From Variovorax paradoxus NBRC 15149 (GTDB taxonomy: Bacteria > Pseudomonadota > Gammaproteobacteria > Burkholderiales > Burkholderiaceae_C), in NCBI RefSeq assembly GCF_001591365.1, contig NZ_BCUT01000001.1, positions 310,001-374,000 on the forward strand: a DNA stretch of 64,000 bases, in the 5' to 3' direction. Both the position numbers and the translations under genes were made by a program. Position 1 is the first letter of the stretch. Every line of letters begins with the position of its first letter. This document shows positions 41,328 to 50,479 of the stretch, one piece after another. The notes beneath the pieces are model-generated. The model was not told the DNA's origin and did not search any database. It saw only the letters and a list, made by a program, of their open reading frames with translations.

Positions 41328-41695
41328 AGTCTCGGATCACCGCCACGGCAGCCGCGGCGTTGCTCGTTGCAGCGTGTGCAACCGGCAGCACAGGGTTCAC
41401 GGACGTCTTTGTCGCCGACTTCCGATCCGACCAACCCGCCACCTGCCGCCCGACGGATGTGCCGCAAAACCACGCCAAGGCGCGCGAGTTCTTCTCGCGG
41501 GCCAAACAGGTTGACTACAAGACACTGCACGACAACTATGAGCAGGCGCCCTGCTTTGTCGAAGGTACGCTGAAGCAGCGCGGCAAATCATGCGACTGGC
41601 AGATTCGCGCGGGCGCCACGGGCGCGGTTCAGTGCGGGGAACAGCGGCTGTACTTCGCCTGCGATACCTGCAATGACCTGTTCGGCATGAAGTAG
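41324..41695 (+). CDS. Small cysteine-rich lipoprotein, candidate amidase immunity protein
   Basis: A 123-residue lipoprotein: MKSRITATAAAALLVAAC gives a short basic start, a hydrophobic core and the lipobox VAAC (Cys18). The mature part has six further cysteines, two in FACDTCNDLF near the end, which suggests disulfides in the periplasm. Its ATG overlaps the amidase stop (ATGA); an ATG two codons earlier is possible. I recognise no domain. The role as immunity protein is inferred from position, cellular location and coupling to an amidase that lacks a signal peptide. Confidence 0.65.
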   Translation: MKSRITATAAAALLVAACATGSTGFTDVFVADFRSDQPATCRPTDVPQNHAKAREFFSRAKQVDYKTLHDNYEQAPCFVEGTLKQRGKSCDWQIRAGATGAVQCGEQRLYFACDTCNDLFGMK

Positions 41696-41703
41696 GTAGA
41701 CGC

Positions 41704-41737
41704 AAAAAAAGCGACTTGGACAATCCAGGTCGCTTTA
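41704..41737 (-). terminator. Intrinsic terminator after tRNA-Val
   Basis: AAAGCGACTTGGA and TCCAGGTCGCTTT pair over 13 bases with one G-T pair around a 3-base loop. The A-run on the plus strand gives a U-run on the minus strand, so it ends the tRNA transcript. It may also stop the lipoprotein gene transcript on the plus strand. Confidence 0.85.
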
Positions 41738-41747
41738 TTCAGAAAAT

Positions 41748-41822
41748 TGGTGGGCGGTGGAGGCTTCGAACCTCCGACCCCAGCAGTGTGAATGCTGTGC
41801 TCTACCCCTGAGCTAACCGCCC
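41748..41822 (-). tRNA. tRNA-Val (CAC)
   Basis: On the minus strand a complete cloverleaf can be read: acceptor stem GGGCGGT/ACCGCCC, D arm TAGCTCAGGGGTAGAGCA, anticodon stem CAGCA/TGCTG with loop TTCACAC (anticodon CAC, reading GUG codons), T arm with GGTTCGAAGCC, discriminator A and an encoded CCA. GUG is a very common Val codon in this GC-rich genome. It lies 78 bases downstream of dnaQ on the same strand and upstream of its own terminator. Confidence 0.95.
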
Positions 41823-41900
41823 TTTCACCCCTTGGCGCCGCTGCTGCAGTGCCTTGGAATTAATCGCGTTGCGCGAAGCCTTCGATTATGCCACAGGATT

Positions 41901-42608
41901 TCAGCTGTTTTGCCGAAACAGCGTGCGCCCGTTGCTGGATTTGTCGAGCTGCGACAACACGGCTTCGTGCGCCGCAACCTCCTGCTCGGCGGCCATGATC
42001 ACCGGCAGGTCGAACTGGCTCAGGTCGATGGCCACCACCGTGGTGCCCTGCGCCGGCTCGTTCGAGGCCACGTCGATCAGCAGGGCGTCCTGGCCGCGCG
42101 TGAGATTGATGTACACGTCGGCCAGCAGCTGCGCGTCGAGCTTGGCGCCGTGGAAGGTGCGGTTGGAGCGGTCGACGCCGAAGCGGTCGCACAGCGCGTC
42201 GAGCGAATTGCGCTTGCCCGGGTAGACCTGCTTGGCCATGGCCAGCGTGTCGGTCACCTCGCCGACGAAGCTGCGCAGCGGCGGCAGGCCGGCCAGCTCG
42301 AGTTCCTTGTTGAGGAAGCCGACGTCGAAGGCCGCGTTGTGGATGATCAGCTCCGCGCCGCGCAGGTACTCGACGATGTCGTTGGCCAGCGTGGCGAACT
42401 TCGGCTTGTCGCGCAGGAAGTCGGTCGTGAGGCCGTGCACCTTGAGCGCGTCCTCGTGGCTCTCGCGCTCGGGATTGAAGTAGATGTGCAGGTCGTTGCC
42501 GGTGAGCTTGCGGGCGAACAGCTCCACGCAGCCGAGCTCGATGATGCGGTCGCCGTTCTCCGCGGACAGGCCGGTGGTTTCAGTGTCGAGGACGATCTGG
42601 CGCGACAT
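41901..42608 (-). CDS. dnaQ: DNA polymerase III epsilon subunit (3'-5' proofreading exonuclease)
   Basis: A 235-residue DEDDh exonuclease that proofreads for the replicative polymerase. Exo I is VLDTETTGLSAENGDRIIELG, given here in parts LDTETTG and RIIELG, Exo II is IHNAAFDVGFLNKEL, and Exo III is FHGAKLDAQLLADVYINL with the catalytic His and Asp. The C-terminal 50 residues, which bind the alpha subunit, end in a QNS tail. It lies 12 bases after fdx at the end of the isc operon, so its expression may follow Fe-S cluster demand unless it has an internal promoter. Confidence 0.95.
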   Translation of the reverse strand: MSRQIVLDTETTGLSAENGDRIIELGCVELFARKLTGNDLHIYFNPERESHEDALKVHGLTTDFLRDKPKFATLANDIVEYLRGAELIIHNAAFDVGFLNKELELAGLPPLRSFVGEVTDTLAMAKQVYPGKRNSLDALCDRFGVDRSNRTFHGAKLDAQLLADVYINLTRGQDALLIDVASNEPAQGTTVVAIDLSQFDLPVIMAAEQEVAAHEAVLSQLDKSSNGRTLFRQNS

Positions 42609-42620
42609 GCAGTGGCTCTT

Positions 42621-42959
42621 TCAGTGGTTTTCTTTGGCGTGGTTGATCGAGTACTTGGGAATCTCGATCGTCACATCTTCCTGCGCCAGGATCGCCTGGC
42701 AGCTCAGGCGCGATTGTGGCTCCAGGCCCCAGGCGCGGTCGAGCAGGTCTTCCTCGCCCTCCTCGGCCTCGTTCAGCGAATTGAAGCCCTGGCGCACGAC
42801 CACGTGGCAGGTGGTGCAGGCGCAGCTCATCTCGCAGGCGTGCTCGATGTTGATGTGATTGTCGAGCAGCGCCTCGCAGATCGAGGTGCCGGCCGGCGCC
42901 GTGATTTCTGCACCCTCGGGGCAGTACTCGGGATGCGGAAATATCTTGATGGTGGGCAT
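42621..42959 (-). CDS. fdx: ISC-type [2Fe-2S] ferredoxin
   Basis: A 112-residue adrenodoxin-type ferredoxin that supplies electrons during Fe-S cluster assembly. The cluster ligands are three Cys in HACEMSCACTTCHVVV and a fourth in SRLSCQAIL. The C-terminal DVTIEIPKYSINHAKENH contains the typical IPKYSIN. It is encoded seven bases after hscA in the isc operon, the standard position. The frame reads further upstream, but MPTIKIFPHPEYCPEGA is the family N-terminus. Confidence 0.96.
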   Translation of the reverse strand: MPTIKIFPHPEYCPEGAEITAPAGTSICEALLDNHINIEHACEMSCACTTCHVVVRQGFNSLNEAEEGEEDLLDRAWGLEPQSRLSCQAILAQEDVTIEIPKYSINHAKENH

Positions 42960-42966
42960 GTGGTTC

Positions 42967-44823
42967 TCAGAGGGATTCGAGCTTGCGGCCCGACAACGCG
43001 CGCGCAATGCCCGCGTTCATGCGCTGGGCGGCAAAGGCTTCGGTGTCGTTGGCCAGCGCCTTGGTGGCGCCTTCGATGGCCGCGGCGTCATTGCCCTTGG
43101 CGGCTTCGCGCAGCTTCGCCATCGACGCATCGATGACAGCGCGCTCTTCTTCGCCCAGCAGATCGCCGTCGGCATCGAGCGCGCTCTGGGTGGCAAGCAG
43201 CATGCGCTCGGCATCGACGCGCGCCTCCACCAGCGCACGCGCCTGCATGTCCTGCTGCGCGGTGGAAAAGCTCTCCTGCAGCATGGTCGCGATCTGGTCG
43301 TCCGAGAGTCCGTACGAAGGCTTGACCGCCACGCTGGCCTCCACGCCGCTGCCCTGCTCCTTGGCGCTGACGCTCAGCAAGCCATCGGCATCGACGGTGA
43401 AGGTCACGCGGATGCGCGCCGCGCCTGCCGCCATGGGTGGGATGCCGCGCAGCGTGAAGCGCGCCAGGCTGCGGCAGTCGGCGACCAGGTCGCGTTCGCC
43501 CTGCACCACGTGCAGTGCGAGGGCCGTCTGGCCGTCCTGGTAGGTGGTGAAGTCCTGCGCCATTGCCGTGGGAATGGTCTGGTTGCGCGGCACGATGCGC
43601 TCGACCAGCCCGCCCATGGTCTCGATGCCCAGCGACAGCGGGATCACGTCGAGCAGCAGCAGATCGCCCGCGCCGTTGTTGCCGGCCAGCTGGTTGGCCT
43701 GGATGGCGGCGCCGAGCGCCACGACCTCGTCGGGGTTCAGGTTGATGAGCGGCTCGCGGCCGAAGAATTCGGCGACGGCGCGGCGGATCTGCGGCATGCG
43801 GGTGGAGCCGCCGACCAGCACGATCCCTTGCAGGTCGTCGGGCTTGAGCTTCGCGTCGCGCAGCGCCTTGCGAACCGCCGCGATCGTGCGGTCGGTGAGC
43901 GGCTTGGTGGCGGCGTCGAACTGTGCGCGCGCCAGGTCGACGCGGGCGGCGCCGCCGGCAAGCTCGGCGTGGAACGCCACGGAATCGGCATCGGTCAGCG
44001 CCTCCTTGGCCGCACGGGCAGCCACCAGCACGGCGGCCTTGTCGGCGTCGCTGCCCACCTGCAGGCCGGTTTGCGCGAGCACGAAGTCGGCAAGCGCGTG
44101 GTCGTAGTCGTCGCCGCCCAGGGCCGAGTCGCCACCCGTGGCAATGACCTCGAACACGCCCTGCGTGAGCCGCAGGATCGAGATGTCGAAGGTGCCGCCG
44201 CCCAGGTCGTAGACCGCGTAGACGCCTTCGCTCGCGTTGTCCAGGCCGTAGGCGATGGCCGCGGCCGTGGGCTCGCTGATCAGGCGCAGCACGTTGAGGC
44301 CGGCAAGCTGCGCGGCGTCCTTGGTGGCCTGGCGCTGGCCTTCGTCGAAGTAGGCCGGCACGGTGATGACGGCGCCGTAGAGCTCGCCGTCGAAGGTGTC
44401 TTCGGCGCGGTAGCGCAAGGTGGCCAGGATCTCGGCGCTGATCTCCACCGGCGACTTGATGCCGGCAGCCGTCTCCACCTTGACCATGCCGCCCTCGTCC
44501 ACCAGCCGGTACGACATCGACTCGCGGTTGGCGATGTCGGCCAGCCCGCGGCCCATGAGGCGCTTGACCGAGGTGATGGTGTTCGCGGCGTCCTGCGCGC
44601 GCGCGGCGAGCGCGTCGAAGCCGATCTGGCGCCGCTCGCGGTCGAGATAGCGCACGGCGGAAGGCAGGATCACGCGGCCCTGGTCGTCAGGCAGGCATTC
44701 GGCCACGCCATTGCGCACCGCGGCCACCAGCGAATGCGTGGTGCCCAGGTCGATGCCCACGGCAATGCGGCGCTGATGCGGATCGGGCGCCTGGCCGGGT
44801 TCGGAAATTTGAAGAAGAGCCAT
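42967..44823 (-). CDS. hscA: Fe-S assembly chaperone HscA (Hsp70)
   Basis: A 618-residue specialised Hsp70 that binds the LPPVK motif of IscU and uses ATP to drive cluster transfer. The nucleotide-binding domain shows [43 protein letters not shown] and [12 protein letters not shown]. The linker region [18 protein letters not shown] precedes the peptide-binding domain. The length fits HscA (about 616) and it lacks the long C-terminal lid tail of DnaK. It sits between hscB and fdx. Confidence 0.96.
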   Translation of the reverse strand: MALLQISEPGQAPDPHQRRIAVGIDLGTTHSLVAAVRNGVAECLPDDQGRVILPSAVRYLDRERRQIGFDALAARAQDAANTITSVKRLMGRGLADIANRESMSYRLVDEGGMVKVETAAGIKSPVEISAEILATLRYRAEDTFDGELYGAVITVPAYFDEGQRQATKDAAQLAGLNVLRLISEPTAAAIAYGLDNASEGVYAVYDLGGGTFDISILRLTQGVFEVIATGGDSALGGDDYDHALADFVLAQTGLQVGSDADKAAVLVAARAAKEALTDADSVAFHAELAGGAARVDLARAQFDAATKPLTDRTIAAVRKALRDAKLKPDDLQGIVLVGGSTRMPQIRRAVAEFFGREPLINLNPDEVVALGAAIQANQLAGNNGAGDLLLLDVIPLSLGIETMGGLVERIVPRNQTIPTAMAQDFTTYQDGQTALALHVVQGERDLVADCRSLARFTLRGIPPMAAGAARIRVTFTVDADGLLSVSAKEQGSGVEASVAVKPSYGLSDDQIATMLQESFSTAQQDMQARALVEARVDAERMLLATQSALDADGDLLGEEERAVIDASMAKLREAAKGNDAAAIEGATKALANDTEAFAAQRMNAGIARALSGRKLESL

Positions 44824-44828
44824 ACCGG

Positions 44829-45347
44829 CTATTGTCCCAACTGATCGAATTTGGCTTCGACGTCCTGTCCGAAGCGCTCAATGAACATGAGGGCTCTCAC
44901 CTGCTGCGCGGCGGCCGGGTAGTCGCCCTTCTCGTCGATCAGCCAGTCGAGCGACGACAGCGCGCGGGCGCGGCCGGCCTCGACTTCGGCCTGCAGCTGC
45001 TCGACCGCGGCGGTGTCGCCGGCGTCGTCGAGCGCCTCGCGCCATTCCATCTGCTGCATCAGGAAATCGGGCGGCATGGCGGTGTTGTTCTCGGCGTTCA
45101 GCGGCGCACCGTGGAGCTCGCAGATGTAGCTGGCCCGCCGGATCGGGTCCTTGAGGCGCTGGTAAGCCTCGTTGATGCGCACCGACCATTGCATCGCCAC
45201 GCGCTGCGCCGCGGCGCCCTGCGCGGCAAAGCGGTCGGGATGGGCCTCGCGCTGCAGTTCCTTCCACCGGGCGTCGAGCACGGCGCGGTCCTGCGCGAAG
45301 GTTGCGGGGACTGCGAACAGTTGAAAGTCGGTGTCGTTGAGGTTCAT
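44829..45347 (-). CDS. hscB: Fe-S assembly co-chaperone HscB (J-domain)
   Basis: A 172-residue J-protein that brings IscU to HscA and stimulates its ATPase. The J domain has HPDRFAAQG (HPD motif near residue 33) and [20 protein letters not shown], typical of HscB rather than DnaJ. The C-terminal three-helix part (about 90-172) binds IscU. The ATG at 45,347 gives the family start [14 protein letters not shown]; one eight codons earlier is not supported. It follows iscA by 63 bases. Confidence 0.95.
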   Translation of the reverse strand: MNLNDTDFQLFAVPATFAQDRAVLDARWKELQREAHPDRFAAQGAAAQRVAMQWSVRINEAYQRLKDPIRRASYICELHGAPLNAENNTAMPPDFLMQQMEWREALDDAGDTAAVEQLQAEVEAGRARALSSLDWLIDEKGDYPAAAQQVRALMFIERFGQDVEAKFDQLGQ

Positions 45348-45410
45348 GGCAAGAAAAAACCGCCAGCACATGACATGGTGGCGGCTGTGGTCGCTGTCAG
45401 CGACGGCGCA

Positions 45411-45734
45411 TCAGATGCGGAAACTCTCTCCGCAACCGCAGCGGTCCCGCTCGTTCGGATTAATGAACTTGAAGCCCTCGTTCAGGCCTTCGCGCACGAA
45501 GTCGAGCTGCGTGCCGTCGATGTAGGCCAGGCTCTTGGGGTCGACCAGCACCTTCACGCCGTGGTCTTCGAACACCACGTCTTCAGGCGCGAACTCGTCC
45601 ACGTACTCGAGCTTGTAGGCCAGGCCCGAGCAGCCGGTGGTCTTCACGCCCAGCCGCACGCCCACGCCCTTGCCGCGTTTGCCGAGGTAGCGGGTGACGT
45701 GGCGCGCGGCGGCTTCGGTCAGCGTAACGGCCAT
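45411..45734 (-). CDS. iscA: A-type iron-sulfur carrier IscA
   Basis: A 107-residue HesB/IscA protein that carries iron or Fe-S clusters to apo-proteins. The three conserved cysteines are present: one in [16 protein letters not shown] and two in [10 protein letters not shown] at the C-terminus. The start and length are standard. It begins one base after the iscU stop codon, so both are coupled in the isc operon. Confidence 0.96.
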   Translation of the reverse strand: MAVTLTEAAARHVTRYLGKRGKGVGVRLGVKTTGCSGLAYKLEYVDEFAPEDVVFEDHGVKVLVDPKSLAYIDGTQLDFVREGLNEGFKFINPNERDRCGCGESFRI

Positions 45735-45735
45735 G

Positions 45736-46155
45736 TCAGTGGACTGCCGATGGTTCGGCTTCTGCCGTCTTGGCGCCGTGCTTGGCCTTGTAGTCGCTCA
45801 CGGCGGCCTTGATGGCGTCTTCGGCCAGGATCGAGCAGTGGATCTTGACGGGCGGCAGCGCCAGTTCCTCGGCGATCTGCGCGTTCTTGAGCGCCGCGGC
45901 TTCGTCGAGCGTCTTGCCCTTGACCCACTCGGTCACGAGCGAGGACGACGCGATGGCCGAGCCGCAGCCGTAGGTCTTGAAGCGCGCGTCTTCGATCACG
46001 CCGGTTTCGGGGTTGACCTTGATCTGCAGCTTCATGACGTCGCCGCAGGCCGGCGCGCCGACCATGCCGGTGCCGACCGAGTCGTCGCCCTTTTCGAAGG
46101 AGCCGACGTTGCGGGGGTTTTCGTAGTGGTCGATGACCTTGGATGAATATGCCAT
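45736..46155 (-). CDS. iscU: Fe-S cluster scaffold IscU
   Basis: A 139-residue scaffold on which [2Fe-2S] and [4Fe-4S] clusters are built. Cluster ligands are Cys in [12 protein letters not shown], Cys in [18 protein letters not shown] and Cys in [12 protein letters not shown]. The HscA recognition motif LPPVK precedes the last Cys. The extra C-terminal 12 residues ([14 protein letters not shown]) are a little longer than in Escherichia coli. It lies 29 bases after iscS and one base before iscA. Confidence 0.97.
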   Translation of the reverse strand: MAYSSKVIDHYENPRNVGSFEKGDDSVGTGMVGAPACGDVMKLQIKVNPETGVIEDARFKTYGCGSAIASSSLVTEWVKGKTLDEAAALKNAQIAEELALPPVKIHCSILAEDAIKAAVSDYKAKHGAKTAEAEPSAVH

Positions 46156-46184
46156 GGTGTACCTCTCAAACTTTGTTCAATGCG

Positions 46185-47405
46185 TCAGTGGGCCGACCAC
46201 TGGATCGTGCTGATGTCGACGCCGTCCTGGAACATCTCCCACAGGGGGCTCAGCTCGCGCAGCTTGGCGACGTTGTGCTTGATGGTCGAGATGGCGTAGT
46301 CGATTTCTTCCTCGGTCGTGAAACGGCCGATGGTCATGCGCAGGCTGCTGTGGGCCAGCTCGTCGCTGCGGCCGAGGGCGCGCAGCACGTAGCTGGGTTC
46401 GAGGCTGGCCGAGGTGCAGGCCGAACCCGACGACACCGCCAGGCCCTTGATGCCCATGATCAGCGACTCGCCTTCCACGTAGTTGAAGCTCATGTTCAGG
46501 TTGTGCGGCACACGCTGCTCGAGGTCGCCGTTGATGAACACCTGGTCCACGTCCTTCAGGCCGTCGAGCAGGCGCTTCTGCAGGCGCGCCGCCTTGGCGA
46601 TGTCTTCCTTCATTTCGAGCTTGGCGATGCGGAAGGCCTCGCCCATGCCCACGATCTGGTGCGTGGGCAGCGTGCCCGAGCGCATGCCGCGCTCGTGGCC
46701 GCCGCCGTGCATCTGTGCCTCGAGCCGCACGCGGGGCTTGCGGCGCACGTACAGCGCGCCGATGCCCTTGGGGCCGTAGGTCTTGTGCGAAGCCAGGCTC
46801 ATCAGGTCGATGGGCAGCTTGGCAATGTCGATCTCGACCTTGCCGGTGGCCTGGGCCGCGTCGACATGGAAGATCACGCCCTTTTCGCGGCAGGCATTGC
46901 CGAGCGCGACCACGTCCTGGATGACGCCGATCTCGTTGTTGACGTACATCACGCTCGCAAGGATGGTGTCGGGGCGGATCGCCGCCTTGAACTTGTCCAG
47001 GTCGAGCAGGCCGTTTTCCTCGACGTCCATGTAGGTGACTTCGAAGCCCTGGCGCTCGAGCTCGCGCATGGTGTCGAGCACGGCCTTGTGCTCGGTCTTC
47101 ACCGTGATGAGGTGCTTGCCCTTGCCCTTGTAGAAATGGGCCGCGCCCTTGAGCGCGAGGTTGTTCGACTCGGTGGCGCCGGAGGTCCAGACGATCTCGC
47201 GCGGGTCGGCTCCGATCAGCTCGGCCACGTAGCCGCGCGCCTTCTCGACCGCCTCTTCAGCCTCCCAGCCCCAGGCATGGCTGCGCGACGCCGGGTTGCC
47301 GAAATGCTCGCGCAACCAGGGGATCATGGCGTCGACCACACGCGGGTCAACCGGCGTGGTGGCGCCGTAATCGAGATAGATCGGGAAATGAGGAGTGACG
47401 TCCAT
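46185..47405 (-). CDS. iscS: Cysteine desulfurase IscS
   Basis: A 406-residue PLP enzyme that takes sulfur from cysteine as a persulfide for Fe-S clusters, thio-tRNA and other pathways. The PLP lysine is in [16 protein letters not shown], the mobile catalytic Cys is in [20 protein letters not shown], and [14 protein letters not shown] and [10 protein letters not shown] are conserved. The C-terminus [21 protein letters not shown] is the IscU-docking tail. The start [20 protein letters not shown] matches the family; upstream in-frame codons belong to the 79-base gap after iscR. Confidence 0.97.
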   Translation of the reverse strand: MDVTPHFPIYLDYGATTPVDPRVVDAMIPWLREHFGNPASRSHAWGWEAEEAVEKARGYVAELIGADPREIVWTSGATESNNLALKGAAHFYKGKGKHLITVKTEHKAVLDTMRELERQGFEVTYMDVEENGLLDLDKFKAAIRPDTILASVMYVNNEIGVIQDVVALGNACREKGVIFHVDAAQATGKVEIDIAKLPIDLMSLASHKTYGPKGIGALYVRRKPRVRLEAQMHGGGHERGMRSGTLPTHQIVGMGEAFRIAKLEMKEDIAKAARLQKRLLDGLKDVDQVFINGDLEQRVPHNLNMSFNYVEGESLIMGIKGLAVSSGSACTSASLEPSYVLRALGRSDELAHSSLRMTIGRFTTEEEIDYAISTIKHNVAKLRELSPLWEMFQDGVDISTIQWSAH

Positions 47406-47484
47406 GGCTGGCTCGGGCTGGCGTGGGGTTGTTTCTTTGATCTGGGCTTCTCGCGGCAGCGCCCGAAGGCGCTCCGCGGCTTCT

Positions 47485-48021
47485 TCAGGACTTCGCGAAG
47501 GCGTTGCCGAGGGCAAACACCGAATTCGGCGCGTTCACGCGAATCGGCTTGACCACCGGCTGCGCGGAAATCGCGCGCTTGACGACTGGCTTGTTCTCGA
47601 TCTGCACGCCCTTGGCGATCTGGTCGTCGACCAGCTTCTGCAGCGTGACGGAATCGAGGAACTCGACCATGCGCTGGTTCAGCGAGGCCCAGAGCTCGTG
47701 CGTCATGCAGCGGCCGGCTTCGCCCAGGCAGTTTTCCTTGCCGCCGCATTGCGTGGCATCGATGGGCTCATCGACGGAAACAATGATGTCTGCGACGGTG
47801 ATATCCGCAGCCTTGCGGCCGAGGCTGTAGCCGCCGCCGGGGCCGCGGGTCGACTCGACCAGCTCATGGCGGCGCAGTTTGCCGAACAGCTGTTCGAGAT
47901 ACGACAACGAAATCTGCTGCCGCTGGCTGATCGCAGCCAGCGTGACCGGACCGGTGTTCTGACGCAGCGCCAGATCGATCATTGCTGTGACCGCAAAACG
48001 GCCTTTGGTAGTGAGACGCAT
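47485..48021 (-). CDS. iscR: Fe-S cluster-sensing regulator IscR
   Basis: A 178-residue Rrf2-family repressor that senses [2Fe-2S] supply and represses the isc operon. The winged helix is at the N-terminus ([47 protein letters not shown]). The cluster ligands are in [21 protein letters not shown], that is three Cys and His. The gap between the second and third Cys is six residues, against five in the Escherichia coli protein. The start chosen is the family ATG; one five codons earlier is less likely. It is the first isc gene, with a 234-base upstream region that has an IscR-like operator. Confidence 0.95.
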   Translation of the reverse strand: MRLTTKGRFAVTAMIDLALRQNTGPVTLAAISQRQQISLSYLEQLFGKLRRHELVESTRGPGGGYSLGRKAADITVADIIVSVDEPIDATQCGGKENCLGEAGRCMTHELWASLNQRMVEFLDSVTLQKLVDDQIAKGVQIENKPVVKRAISAQPVVKPIRVNAPNSVFALGNAFAKS

Positions 48022-48161
48022 CGCAAGCTCCTTCAAGTGCTTACCGTTGAAATGACACCGTGCCCCAAGGCCGCGGTGACTTCGTCTCCGCCCTGCCCGA
48101 CCCCTGGCGCTGGTGAACCAGCCAGTGGGATCGGTTCTTCATTGCGAAGTTCTTTTTTGTT

Positions 48162-48187
48162 GTTGTTGAGTATTTCGCTCAAGTATA
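48162..48187 (-). promoter_or_regulatory. isc promoter with overlapping IscR type 1-like operator
   Basis: On the minus strand a -10 box TATACT (48,187-48,182) overlaps a 25-base site reading ATACTTGAG, CGAAATA, CTCAACAAC. By my count it agrees with the recalled IscR type 1 consensus at 20 of 25 positions, and its core TTGAG-N7-CTCAA is a perfect inverted repeat. It lies about 140 bases upstream of iscR. Binding here would block RNA polymerase, which fits autorepression. Confidence 0.6.
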
Positions 48188-48255
48188 GCAGAAGACCTTC
48201 AGGTCTGCTCGGGTAAACCCCAGCGGGAATCGCTTGAAGAAACCGGAACCCCCTC

Positions 48256-50373
48256 CTAGGACGGCAGGACGGCGATATTGTCCCCGCCGGAGGCGCCAAA
48301 AGCCTGCTCCCGCAGCAGCGCCAGCTGGTCGCGCACCCGGGCCGCCTTCTCGAATTCGAGGTTGCGGGCGTGCTCCATCATGAGCTTTTCGAGCCGCTTG
48401 ATCTCGCGGGCGATGTCCTTTTCGCTCATGTCCTCGACCTTGGCGCGCTCCAGGTCGAGCTTGGCCATTTCCTTGCCGGTCTTTTCGCTGTAGACGCCGT
48501 CGATCAGGTCGCGCACCTGCTTGACGATGCTGCGCGGGGTGATGCCGTTGGCCTCGTTGTAGGCAATCTGCCGGGCGCGGCGGCGCTCGGTTTCGCCGAT
48601 GGCCTTTTTCATGGAGTCGGTCATCCGGTCGGCATAGAGGATGGCCTTGCCGTTCAGGTTGCGCGCCGCGCGGCCGATGGTCTGGATCAGCGAGCGCTCG
48701 GCGCGCAGGAAGCCCTCCTTGTCGGCGTCCAGGATGGCCACCAGCGACACCTCGGGAATGTCCAGGCCCTCGCGCAGCAGGTTGATGCCCACCAGCACGT
48801 CGAAGCTGCCCAGGCGCAGGTCGCGCAAGATTTCGACCCGCTCCACGGTGTCGACGTCGCTGTGCAGGTAGCGCACCTTCACGCCGTTGTCGCCCAGGTA
48901 GTCGGTCAGCTGCTCGGCCATGCGCTTGGTCAGCGTGGTGATGAGCACGCGCTCGTTCTTGTCGACGCGGATGCGGATTTCGCCCAGCACGTCGTCCACC
49001 TGGTGGGTTGCGGGGCGCACCTCGACCTCGGGGTCGATCAGGCCGGTCGGCCGCACCAGCTGCTCGACCACGTTGCCGGCATGGTCCTTCTCGTACTGCG
49101 CCGGCGTGGCCGAGACGAAGATGCACTGGCGCATGCGCGTCTCGAACTCCTCCAGCTTGAGCGGGCGGTTGTCCAGCGCGCTTGGCAGCCGGAAGCCGTA
49201 TTCGACCAGCGTGGTCTTGCGGGCCCGGTCGCCGTTGTACATGGCGCTGAGCTGGCCGACCATCTGGTGGCTCTCGTCGAGGAACATCAGCGCGTCCTTC
49301 GGCAGGTAGTCGGTCAAGGTGGCGGGCGGCTCGCCCGGGGCGGCGCCCGAGAGGTGGCGCGTGTAGTTCTCGATGCCCTTGCAGTGGCCGATCTCGGCCA
49401 GCATCTCCAGGTCGAAGCGGGTGCGCTGCTCCAGGCGCTGCGCCTCCACCAGCTTGCCCTGCGAGACGAATTCCTTGAGCCGCTCGGCCAGCTCGATCTT
49501 GATGGTCTCGACCGCGCTCAGCACCTTGTCGCGCGGCGTCACGTAGTGGCTGGACGGGTATACGGTGAAGCGCGGGATCTTCTGGCGGATGCGGCCCGTG
49601 AGCGGATCGAACAGCTGCAGCGTCTCGATCTCGTCGTCGAACAGCTCGATGCGGATGGCCAGCTCGCTGTGCTCGGCCGGAAACACGTCGATGGTGTCGC
49701 CGCGCACGCGGAAGGTGCCGCGCGAAAAGTCCTGCTCGTTGCGGGTGTACTGCATGCGGATCAGCCGCCCGATCACGTCGCGCTGGCCGATCTGGTCGCC
49801 CACGCGCATGATGAAACGCATCTGCGTGTAGTCCTCGGGCGTGCCGATGCCGTAAATGGCGCTCACCGTGGCCACGATGACCGTGTCGCGCCGCTCCAGC
49901 ACGCTCTTGGTGGCCGACAGCCGCATCTGCTCGATGTGCTCGTTGATCGACGAGTCCTTCTCGATGAACAGGTCGCGCTGCGGCACGTAGGCCTCGGGCT
50001 GGTAGTAGTCGTAATAGCTCACGAAGTACTCGACGGCGTTCTTGGGGAAGAACTCGCGGAATTCGCTGTAGAGCTGCGCCGCCAGCGTCTTGTTGGGCGC
50101 GAACACGATGGCCGGGCGGCCCAGCCGCGCGATCACGTTGGCCATGGTGAAGGTCTTGCCCGAGCCCGTGACGCCCAGCAGCGTCTGGAACACCTCGCCG
50201 TCGAGCACGCCCTCGATCAGGCCGTCGATGGCCTTCGGCTGGTCCCCGGCCGGCGGGTAGGGCTGGAAAAGTTCGAAAGGCGAACCGGGGTATTTGATGA
50301 ATTCGCCCTGCTTCGCCGGCCCGATCGGGTCCAGTTTCTTCAGGTCTGCTATGGCTTCGTTGTTCTCTGGCAT
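48256..50373 (-). CDS. uvrB: UvrABC system protein B (excinuclease subunit)
   Basis: A 705-residue damage-verification helicase of nucleotide excision repair. Walker A is [14 protein letters not shown], the beta-hairpin that clamps DNA is in [19 protein letters not shown], the DEAD-like motif is FLDESHQM, and motifs V-VI are [17 protein letters not shown] and QTIGRAARN. The C-terminal UvrC-binding UVR motif is [17 protein letters not shown]. The ATG at 50,373 ([10 protein letters not shown]) is used; the open frame continues beyond it across the divergent promoter. It is divergent from the aminotransferase gene with 106 bases between. Confidence 0.97.
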   Translation of the reverse strand: MPENNEAIADLKKLDPIGPAKQGEFIKYPGSPFELFQPYPPAGDQPKAIDGLIEGVLDGEVFQTLLGVTGSGKTFTMANVIARLGRPAIVFAPNKTLAAQLYSEFREFFPKNAVEYFVSYYDYYQPEAYVPQRDLFIEKDSSINEHIEQMRLSATKSVLERRDTVIVATVSAIYGIGTPEDYTQMRFIMRVGDQIGQRDVIGRLIRMQYTRNEQDFSRGTFRVRGDTIDVFPAEHSELAIRIELFDDEIETLQLFDPLTGRIRQKIPRFTVYPSSHYVTPRDKVLSAVETIKIELAERLKEFVSQGKLVEAQRLEQRTRFDLEMLAEIGHCKGIENYTRHLSGAAPGEPPATLTDYLPKDALMFLDESHQMVGQLSAMYNGDRARKTTLVEYGFRLPSALDNRPLKLEEFETRMRQCIFVSATPAQYEKDHAGNVVEQLVRPTGLIDPEVEVRPATHQVDDVLGEIRIRVDKNERVLITTLTKRMAEQLTDYLGDNGVKVRYLHSDVDTVERVEILRDLRLGSFDVLVGINLLREGLDIPEVSLVAILDADKEGFLRAERSLIQTIGRAARNLNGKAILYADRMTDSMKKAIGETERRRARQIAYNEANGITPRSIVKQVRDLIDGVYSEKTGKEMAKLDLERAKVEDMSEKDIAREIKRLEKLMMEHARNLEFEKAARVRDQLALLREQAFGASGGDNIAVLPS

Positions 50374-50381
50374 GGCTGTTC

Positions 50382-50410
50382 CCGACAGGTGGCGATGGCG
50401 CCGGTAAAAT
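50382..50410 (+). promoter_or_regulatory. Candidate aminotransferase promoter
   Basis: CCGACA (50,382-50,387), a 17-base spacer and TAAAAT (50,405-50,410) predict transcription from about 50,417, right at the left arm of the inverted repeat at 50,415-50,448. Confidence 0.45.
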
Positions 50411-50414
50411 TCAA

Positions 50415-50448
50415 GGCAACCGGAAAGCGTAGCGCAAGTCCGGTTGCC
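50415..50448 (+). promoter_or_regulatory. 10-base inverted repeat at the aminotransferase mRNA 5' end
   Basis: GGCAACCGGA and TCCGGTTGCC are perfect 10-base arms separated by 14 bases. With the predicted start at about 50,417 the mRNA would begin inside a stable stem-loop. It could stabilise the mRNA, or be an operator in the divergent uvrB/aminotransferase region. There is no U-tract, so it is not a simple terminator. Confidence 0.55.
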
Positions 50449-50479
50449 AGCGAAGCTTTCATCCCAAAGGACTTTCTCC

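Noticed and set aside
41748..41822. tRNA-Val as an integration site of an island
   Set aside because: No integrase gene and no repeated tRNA 3' end were noticed nearby, although the amidase pair is adjacent.
42859..44844. Long plus-strand frame opposite hscA
   Set aside because: Antisense shadow of hscA; the composition is unlike a folded protein.
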